Below, one piece after another: positions 58,452 to 64,000 of a stretch of 64,000 bases of DNA (position 1 is the stretch's first letter; the number at the start of each line of letters is the position of its first letter). This DNA is from Vibrio atypicus. GTDB lineage: Bacteria > Pseudomonadota > Gammaproteobacteria > Enterobacterales > Vibrionaceae. The stretch lies in NCBI RefSeq assembly GCF_009811315.1, contig NZ_BLID01000008.1, positions 207,571 through 271,570 on the forward strand. The letters are read 5' to 3'. The notes beneath the pieces were generated by a model. It did not search any database, was not told the origin of the DNA, and was given only the letters and a program-made list of their open reading frames with translations. Made by a program: the position numbers and the translations under genes.

Positions 58452-59801
58452 TTAACCATTGGCATGTTCAGCTAGGTAAGTCTCTCTTAACTTCAACGCA
58501 TAGAGATAACCTAAGATTCCACCCATGATATTGCCGAGCGCAATGCCTATAAATAATCCTTCGATATCATAAAGCTGACTACCGACCCAAGCGCTAGGTA
58601 GGGTAAAGGCGAACAATCTCATACTGCTCCACTGAAATGCTTTTAGAGGTTGATGTAGGGCATTGAGGCCAGATATCAACATCATGACGATTCCTTGGAA
58701 GCCATAGCTAAATGGCACCACCAATAAATAATGCCAGAGTAAGTCTTTTACGCTTTGTTCTTGAGAAAATAGTGAGGCAAGGGGAATACTTAAAGGCACC
58801 ATCATTAAGAACACGCCGAGCTGAAATAACACAGAGAAGCGCATGCTGAGAAACATCCCTGCAAAGCTGCGTTGTGGGTTGTTTGCGCCCATGTTTTGCG
58901 CGATGAATGGAGTCAGTGCAGATGTGAGTGACATCAGAACTAAGATTAAAATTGATTCAACACGTTGTGCGGCGCCATAAGCCGCGACAGCTGCGGTTCC
59001 ATGGCTAGAGAGCATCATCATTAGAATGGCACCTGATATTGGCGTCATTGCATTGGAAATGGCTGCAGGGGTGCCAATTTTTAGAATTAAACGCCAGTCA
59101 TTAACGAGCTTGAGCGGGTGAGGTAAGCCGAGCAGTTTTTCACGTCGAACCAAGACATACAAAGAGCCAATAAGTGCACCTAACCAGCTAAAGGCACTGG
59201 CAATGGCTGCACCCTGAATACCAAGTTCTGGGAAAGGGCCGTAACCAAAGATCAGCAATGGATCGAGAACGCCATTAATAAAACCTGCCAGCATCATGAT
59301 TTTGGCGGGTGTTTTAGTATCTCCAGTTGCTCGGATGGCACTATTTCCTGCCATCGGGATCACGAGCAAAGGAATCGTGAGGTACCAAATTTGCATGTAT
59401 TGCTCGATCATAGGGATGAGCGATGGTTTAGCTCCAAGCTGTAAAAACAGCGGCTCAATAGTGAAAAAACCGACACTGCAAGCTAAGGCAACTAAAACTA
59501 CAGCGAGGATTAAACCGTGAGTGGAAAAGCGCGCCGCATCTTGCGAATGACCTTGCCCGAGTAAGCGACCAATATTGGTCGACAAGCCCATACCAATGCC
59601 CATAGTGATACAGTTGACAGCAAAGGTGACGGGAAAGGTATAGCTAATCGCTGCAAGTGCTTCGGTACCGAGCAGGGAGATGAAGAAAGTATCCACCAAG
59701 TTAAACATCAAAATAGCGATCATGCCGAAGGTCATCGGAATGGTCATTTGACGTAATACGGTTGGGATGGGGCCCGTGAGTAGGCCGTGCTTATCCTGCA
59801 T
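58452..59801 (-). CDS. MATE-family multidrug/Na+-coupled efflux transporter
   Basis: A 449-residue inner-membrane exporter with 12 predicted helices in two homologous halves and the MATE features: LFNLVDTFFISLLGTEALAA near the N-terminus, and GNSAIRATGDTKTPAKIM and QNMGANNPQRS in the middle. Vibrios carry several MATE paralogues (NorM/Vcm types); I cannot say which this is. Start: ATG 59801 (or TTG 59810); the ribosome site is weak. Substrate unknown. Confidence 0.85.
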   Translation of the reverse strand: MQDKHGLLTGPIPTVLRQMTIPMTFGMIAILMFNLVDTFFISLLGTEALAAISYTFPVTFAVNCITMGIGMGLSTNIGRLLGQGHSQDAARFSTHGLILAVVLVALACSVGFFTIEPLFLQLGAKPSLIPMIEQYMQIWYLTIPLLVIPMAGNSAIRATGDTKTPAKIMMLAGFINGVLDPLLIFGYGPFPELGIQGAAIASAFSWLGALIGSLYVLVRREKLLGLPHPLKLVNDWRLILKIGTPAAISNAMTPISGAILMMMLSSHGTAAVAAYGAAQRVESILILVLMSLTSALTPFIAQNMGANNPQRSFAGMFLSMRFSVLFQLGVFLMMVPLSIPLASLFSQEQSVKDLLWHYLLVVPFSYGFQGIVMMLISGLNALHQPLKAFQWSSMRLFAFTLPSAWVGSQLYDIEGLFIGIALGNIMGGILGYLYALKLRETYLAEHANG

Positions 59802-59860
59802 GGTGAACAACTGCTCGAATGGACGAAAAGCGTAGCATACTTGATCGAACTGTGAGACAC

Positions 59861-59888
59861 AAAAAAGGCCAGCCGAAGCTGACCTTTC
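59861..59888 (-). terminator. Rho-independent terminator after tpiA
   Basis: Stem AAAGGTCAGC / GCTGGCCTTT (one G.U) with TTCG tetraloop on the minus strand and a T-run. Confidence 0.92.
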
Positions 59889-59914
59889 TACTCATTTTTC
59901 AATCGAATGAAAAA

Positions 59915-60685
59915 TTAAGCTTTTGCTTTAGCTGCTGCCTTAGCAATAGCAGCAAAACCAGCTGCGTTTAGAGCAGCGCCGCCAACTAGAGCACCATCGA
60001 TGTCTGGTTGTGCGAAGTAAGCTTCAGCGTTTTCTGGCTTAACAGAACCACCGTATTGGATGATTACTTGCTCAGCAACTGCTGCGTCTTTCTCTGCGAT
60101 CATAGCGCGGATAGAAGCGTGGATGCGCTGTGCATCTTCAGCTGTCGCTGCTTTACCAGTACCGATAGCCCAGATTGGTTCGTAAGCGATGATTGCGCCG
60201 TTTAGAGCTTCAACACCGTAAGCATCGATAACTGCGTTGATTTGACGTGCACATACTGCTTCAGTTTCGCCCGCTTCGTTTTGAGCTTCAGATTCACCGA
60301 TACAGAAAACAGGTGTTAGACCATTCTCTTGTAGGAATTTGAATTTCTTAGCAACGAACTCGTCTGATTCGTTGTGGTATTCACGACGCTCAGAGTGGCC
60401 GATGATGATGTGAGAAGCACCGAAGTCTTTCAGCATTTCAGGAGACATATCACCAGTGAATGCACCGCTGTTGTTTAGGTCAGTGTTCTGTGCACCTAGG
60501 ATGATCTTGTTACCGCCTTCTGCGATTAGACGCTCAGCTAGGTCGATGTAAAGTGCTGGTGGAGCTACTGCTACGTCAACACCTTCAACGCCTTCAAGTT
60601 CAGCGTTAAGACCAGTTAGCAGCTCAGTTACCATTGCTTTGCTACCGTTAAGTTTCCAGTTACCCATCACTACAGGACGACGCAT
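59915..60685 (-). CDS. tpiA: Triosephosphate isomerase TpiA
   Basis: The 256-residue TIM-barrel glycolytic enzyme. Catalytic residues are in GNWKLNGSK (Lys), IIGHSERR (His) and AYEPIWAIGTG (Glu); phosphate loop QYGGSVKPENA. Start MRRPVVMGNW at 60685 follows GGAG. It ends in an Ala/Lys-rich tail. A 272-base upstream gap holds no gene that I can support. Confidence 0.97.
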   Translation of the reverse strand: MRRPVVMGNWKLNGSKAMVTELLTGLNAELEGVEGVDVAVAPPALYIDLAERLIAEGGNKIILGAQNTDLNNSGAFTGDMSPEMLKDFGASHIIIGHSERREYHNESDEFVAKKFKFLQENGLTPVFCIGESEAQNEAGETEAVCARQINAVIDAYGVEALNGAIIAYEPIWAIGTGKAATAEDAQRIHASIRAMIAEKDAAVAEQVIIQYGGSVKPENAEAYFAQPDIDGALVGGAALNAAGFAAIAKAAAKAKA

Positions 60686-60957
60686 AGGAATATCTCCGTA
60701 TTTAATCAATTAATGTAAAAAATCTTCGTAAGAATATAACAGATAAAATTGGCAAGATCATGATTACCGTCATGTCTTAACCGGATCTCGTCCAATGGTT
60801 GGAGCTGTCATCCCACATATTTGACACATTGAGCCGAAACTAGAGTGATCTAATGGGCAGAATAGGGCGATATCACTCGGAAACAGCACGATAAATTGTT
60901 ACTAGTGAACAGAATATGATTTGTAATGATGAAACTCTCTTACATTTGAGGACTACT

Positions 60958-61305
60958 ATGCCAAACCTAGTAATGGAATACTCCAATTCAGTTGATGAGC
61001 GTGTTAATGTTCAGGGGTTACTGGAAGACTTGCATGAAGTGGCGCTGCAAAGTGGCTTGTTTGATGTCGGTTCAGTGAAGTCTCGCGCATTACGCTGCCA
61101 TAATTGGTTGATTGGTGACGAAGGAGATAGCGTAGATTTCGTGCATATTAGCTTTGAGTTGTTGGATGGGCGCACGCCTGAACAAAAACGTGAGCTATCC
61201 CGTCAATTAATGACGGTACTGCAAGAACAAGCGAGTCATGTTCGAAGCTTGACTGTTAATGTGCGCGATATGGATAAAGAGAGCTTTCAGAAAGTGACCA
61301 ACTAA
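60958..61305 (+). CDS. 5-carboxymethyl-2-hydroxymuconate isomerase-like protein
   Basis: A 115-residue member of the CHMI branch of the tautomerase superfamily. The processed N-terminus would be Pro (MPNLVMEYS), the catalytic base in this fold. SRALRCHNWLIGD and FVHISFELLDGRTPEQK match HpcD/HpaF. Start ATG 60958 follows GAGGA. No homoprotocatechuate genes are nearby, so the substrate may differ. Confidence 0.82.
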   Translation: MPNLVMEYSNSVDERVNVQGLLEDLHEVALQSGLFDVGSVKSRALRCHNWLIGDEGDSVDFVHISFELLDGRTPEQKRELSRQLMTVLQEQASHVRSLTVNVRDMDKESFQKVTN

Positions 61306-61339
61306 TTTTTGATTTTTGTTTTATTTTTTAGGTAACCAG

Positions 61340-61765
61340 ATGTCGATTAAAGAACTGCTGTTTTCATTCCAAGGACGTATTGGGCGTAAAGTGTTCTGGA
61401 TTTGGAATGTCATTTATTACTTGGCGATTGTAGGTTTTGGCATTGGAATGAATGCCCTGTTCCCTGCATTTGCTCATCTTATCTTGCCTGTTTTTCTGAT
61501 TATTGTATTGATCCCTGATTTAGCGATCACGGCTAAGCGTTGGCATGATCGAAATAAATCTAGCTGGTGGTTGTTGATGAATATCCCGTTGGTGATTGGC
61601 CGAATGACAGTACCGGTTGGCGATCCGTCATTGGCTGGGCAAAGTACGACACTGCAAATGGTAAGCTCGTTAGCGGCATTGATTTGTGGCGCTTGGATCT
61701 TGATTGAATGTGGTTTCATCAAAGGAACGGCAGGCGACAATCAATATGGACCAGAGCCAAAGTAG
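61340..61765 (+). CDS. DUF805-family membrane protein
   Basis: A 141-residue small membrane protein with the N-terminal motif MSIKELLFSFQGRIGRKVFW and four hydrophobic segments. The central D-L-A-I-T-A-K-R-W-H-D-R-N-K-S-S-W-W segment and the C-terminal GTAGDNQYGP are typical of DUF805. No function is known. It lies 34 bases behind the CHMI-like gene and is probably in the same transcript. Confidence 0.85.
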   Translation: MSIKELLFSFQGRIGRKVFWIWNVIYYLAIVGFGIGMNALFPAFAHLILPVFLIIVLIPDLAITAKRWHDRNKSSWWLLMNIPLVIGRMTVPVGDPSLAGQSTTLQMVSSLAALICGAWILIECGFIKGTAGDNQYGPEPK

Positions 61766-61832
61766 GGAGTCTTTTTTGATTTCTTACTCGGTCGTTTCTA
61801 CTTCTCGTGAATGACCGCTTAACACTAAAATA

Positions 61833-61862
61833 AAAAGGGTTGGCACCAGTGCCAACCCTTAA
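61833..61862. terminator. Bidirectional terminator between the DUF805 gene and coaA
   Basis: A perfect 11-bp stem AAGGGTTGGCA / TGCCAACCCTT with CCAG loop and A/T-rich flanks, between convergent genes. Confidence 0.88.
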
Positions 61863-61879
61863 TTATTTTTAGCTTTCCG

Positions 61880-62803
61880 TTACTTTCTCAGCAAAATCTC
61901 TTCAATGCGATGATCTTGACCTTTCTTTAGCATCAACTGTGCACGCCCTTTAGTAGGCAAGATATTCTCCAACAAGTTAATGCCGTTGATAGTCTGCCAA
62001 ATATCGTGTGCTTTATCGATAGCATCGGCTTCGCTGAGCTTTGTATAGTGACTAAAGTAAGAGCCAGGTTTAGTAAAAGCTCCTTGACGAAACTTTAAGA
62101 AGCGTTCGACATACCAACTTTCAATCACATCTGAATCTGCATCGACATAAATAGAGAAATCCAAAAAGTCAGAGACAAAAACACGATGTGGGTCGTGAGG
62201 GTAGTCCATACCGCTTTGCAATACGTTTAAGCCTTCAATGATCAAAACGTCGGGTCTATCAACCACTTTGACTTCATCGGTAATATCATAAGTAATGTGT
62301 GAGTAAAGAGGGACTTCAAGATTCGGTTTTGCGGCTTTAACATCGGACACAAACTCAACCAAACGCTTGATGTCGTAAGATTCAGGAAAGCCTTTGCGGT
62401 GCATAATACCGCGTTCGTTTAGAGCCTTCTTTGGGTATAAGAATCCGTCTGTGGTGACTAGCTCGACTTTCGGGTGTTTGTCCCAGCGAGAAAGTAAGGC
62501 TTTAAGTAATCGTGCCGTGGTGCTTTTGCCTACGGCGACACTGCCTGCGATACCAATGATAAACGGTGGCGCGGACTCTTGATTACTCAGGAAGTTGTTC
62601 AATACCGTGTTGCGGCTCTGGCGAGCAGAGATGTATAGGTTAAGTAGGCGAGCAAGAGGAAGATAGATCTCTACCGCTTCTTCCATTGTGAGACTTTCGT
62701 TCACCCCTTGCAGCTCAATCAGGTCCTCTTCGGATAACGTCATAGGTACAGAATTACGCAATTCTGCCCACTGCTGACGATTAAAAGAGAGATAAGGTGT
62801 CAT
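61880..62803 (-). CDS. coaA: Pantothenate kinase type I CoaA
   Basis: The first enzyme of coenzyme A synthesis, 307 residues. Visible are Walker A GSVAVGKSTTARLL, LVTTDGFLYP, the pantothenate-site segments SYDIKRLVEF and SHITYDI, and IIEGLNVLQ. It is normally feedback-regulated by CoA. It is divergent from the tRNA operon that leads to tuf, as in E. coli. Confidence 0.96.
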   Translation of the reverse strand: MTPYLSFNRQQWAELRNSVPMTLSEEDLIELQGVNESLTMEEAVEIYLPLARLLNLYISARQSRNTVLNNFLSNQESAPPFIIGIAGSVAVGKSTTARLLKALLSRWDKHPKVELVTTDGFLYPKKALNERGIMHRKGFPESYDIKRLVEFVSDVKAAKPNLEVPLYSHITYDITDEVKVVDRPDVLIIEGLNVLQSGMDYPHDPHRVFVSDFLDFSIYVDADSDVIESWYVERFLKFRQGAFTKPGSYFSHYTKLSEADAIDKAHDIWQTINGINLLENILPTKGRAQLMLKKGQDHRIEEILLRK

Positions 62804-63010
62804 AGTCTTCCTAACCAGGTTTCACGATAAGAGTTGCGAAAATACAACAACACAACCAGATTGAAAACGACAAGCGCAACAATAAGTCGCATTTTACGGA
62901 TGGTTTGTGCGTTTTTTCAGCAAATAAGCGGAAAATAAGTAAAAACTCGTTTTTTTTTAAATTAGCTATTGCAAGCTAGAAAATCATTCAATAGAATGCG
63001 CACCACTTAT
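62804..63010. promoter_or_regulatory. coaA-tRNA intergenic region with tRNA operon promoter
   Basis: A near-consensus sigma-70 promoter: -35 TTGCAA (62969-62974), 17-base spacer, -10 TAGAAT (62992-62997), then a GC-rich discriminator (GCGC) typical of stringently controlled stable RNA promoters. AT-rich sequence upstream could act as an UP element. The first tRNA begins at 63011. Confidence 0.8.
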
Positions 63011-63086
<76 letters not shown>

Positions 63087-63120
63087 TTTCTCCTTTATGA
63101 GAGATTTGGAGTAAAAATTT

Positions 63121-63205
63121 GGAGGGGTTCCCGAGTGGCCAAAGGGATCAGACTGTAAATCTGCTGGCACTGCCTTCGATGGTTCGAATCCGTCCCCCTC
63201 CACCA
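63121..63205 (+). tRNA. tRNA-Tyr (GTA)
   Basis: 85 bases with a long variable arm as for bacterial class II tRNAs; acceptor GGAGGGG / CCCCTCC, anticodon loop CTGTAAA (GTA), CCA encoded. Corresponds to tyrU. Confidence 0.97.
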
Positions 63206-63240
63206 TATTCTAAAGGAAATAGCTCACAGAGTTACGTGTT

Positions 63241-63315
<75 letters not shown>

Positions 63316-63327
63316 CTCAATAGTGTT

Positions 63328-63403
<76 letters not shown>

Positions 63404-63539
63404 GCTCTCAAGCTCACTTTCCTTTTGATACTTTCTTTTAACTAAACTACGTTTAGTGATTGAAGGTAACTTTATCACCAATACTTTTTGGTTGCGTGGT
63501 CATCAAAGCCACCTAAATCCGTACCTAGAGGGACAACTC

Positions 63540-64000
63540 ATGTCTAAAGAAAAATTTGAACGTACGAAACCGCACGTAAACGTTGGTACTATCGGCCACG
63601 TTGACCACGGTAAAACAACTCTGACAGCTGCTATCTGTACTACACTTGCAAAAGTGTACGGCGGTGTTGCGAAAGACTTCGCATCTATCGATAACGCTCC
63701 AGAAGAGCGTGAGCGCGGTATCACAATCGCTACTTCTCACGTAGAGTACGATACTCCAGCACGTCACTACGCACACGTAGACTGTCCAGGACACGCGGAT
63801 TATGTTAAAAACATGATCACAGGTGCTGCACAGATGGACGGTGGTATCCTAGTTGTTGCTGCAACAGATGGTCCAATGCCACAAACTCGTGAGCACATCC
63901 TACTAGGCCGTCAGGTTGGTATTCCTTACATCATCGTATTCATGAACAAATGTGACATGGTTGATGATGAAGAGCTTCTAGAGCTAGTAGAAATGGAAGT
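63540..64000 (+). CDS. tufB: Elongation factor Tu (3' end beyond window)
   Basis: The first 153 codons of EF-Tu, the GTPase that delivers aminoacyl-tRNA to the ribosome. G-domain motifs are G1 GHVDHGKTT, G2 region RGITIA, G3 DCPGHADY and G4 start NKCDM. ATG 63540 follows AGAGGG. Its place behind Thr-Tyr-Gly-Thr tRNAs matches the tufB copy of E. coli; vibrios usually carry a second tuf with the ribosomal operon. The 3' part lies beyond the window. Confidence 0.97.
   Translation, partial: MSKEKFERTKPHVNVGTIGHVDHGKTTLTAAICTTLAKVYGGVAKDFASIDNAPEERERGITIATSHVEYDTPARHYAHVDCPGHADYVKNMITGAAQMDGGILVVAATDGPMPQTREHILLGRQVGIPYIIVFMNKCDMVDDEELLELVEME

Overview
The window is a core-chromosome segment of a Vibrio-type gammaproteobacterium, almost certainly the large chromosome of a Vibrionaceae member. 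The basis is an aphA-type PadR regulator, an argH fused to an acetyltransferase, a DUF3624 gene, a pilMNOPQ cluster next to mrcA, a prx-grx/oxyR pair and the sodA-cpxAR-cpxP-fieF-pfkA order. I place it to family or genus only. I see no prophage, insertion sequence, integron or CRISPR array, and nothing I would call a new multi-gene system. Most of the unusual content is in intergenic regulatory DNA and RNA structures.

Layout: 1-7.9 kb holds priA (5' end cut by the window), cytR, ftsN, hslVU behind a sigma-32-like promoter, and a lone SPFH-domain gene. 7.9-12.7 kb is frdABCD (fumarate respiration) divergent from epmA. 12.7-16.2 kb carries a palindromic intergenic repeat, then a membrane rhodanese, secB, gpsA and cysE. 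16.2-20.8 kb has a legumain-like (C13) lipoprotein, aphA (quorum-sensing and virulence regulator) with a LuxR/HapR-like site upstream, and ppc. 21.1-27.7 kb is the arginine cluster argE <> argCBG-argH(A), with tandem ARG boxes. 27.8-32.1 kb has a small zinc-ribbon-like membrane protein, a RidA-family protein, a flavin disulfide reductase, a peroxiredoxin-glutaredoxin hybrid and oxyR with a near-perfect OxyR operator.

32.2-39.2 kb has mrcA (PBP1A) divergent from pilMNOPQ (type IV pilus/competence). 39.4-46.1 kb is the aroK-aroB-damX-dam-rpe-gph-trpS cluster. 46.2-52.5 kb carries trmL, a Fur-boxed sodA whose ribosome-binding site lies in a hairpin, cpxRA divergent from cpxP (with phased CpxR half-sites), fieF and pfkA. 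52.6-57.8 kb has dcuB, an MgtC-family gene, an orphan pilin, epmB divergent from efp, and menA. 57.9-62.8 kb has rraA, a MATE exporter, tpiA, a CHMI-like isomerase, a DUF805 protein and coaA. The window ends with a four-tRNA operon (Thr-Tyr-Gly-Thr) and the first 153 codons of tuf.

Functional links: epmA, epmB and efp together encode EF-P and two of the enzymes that modify it. frdABCD and dcuB (fumarate reductase and the fumarate/succinate exchanger) lie more than 40 kb apart but share an identical 14-base motif upstream of their start codons. The oxyR, prx-grx and reductase genes form a peroxide-response locus, and sodA next to cpx adds a second stress locus. Nearly all transcription units end in clear Rho-independent hairpins, many of them bidirectional between convergent genes.
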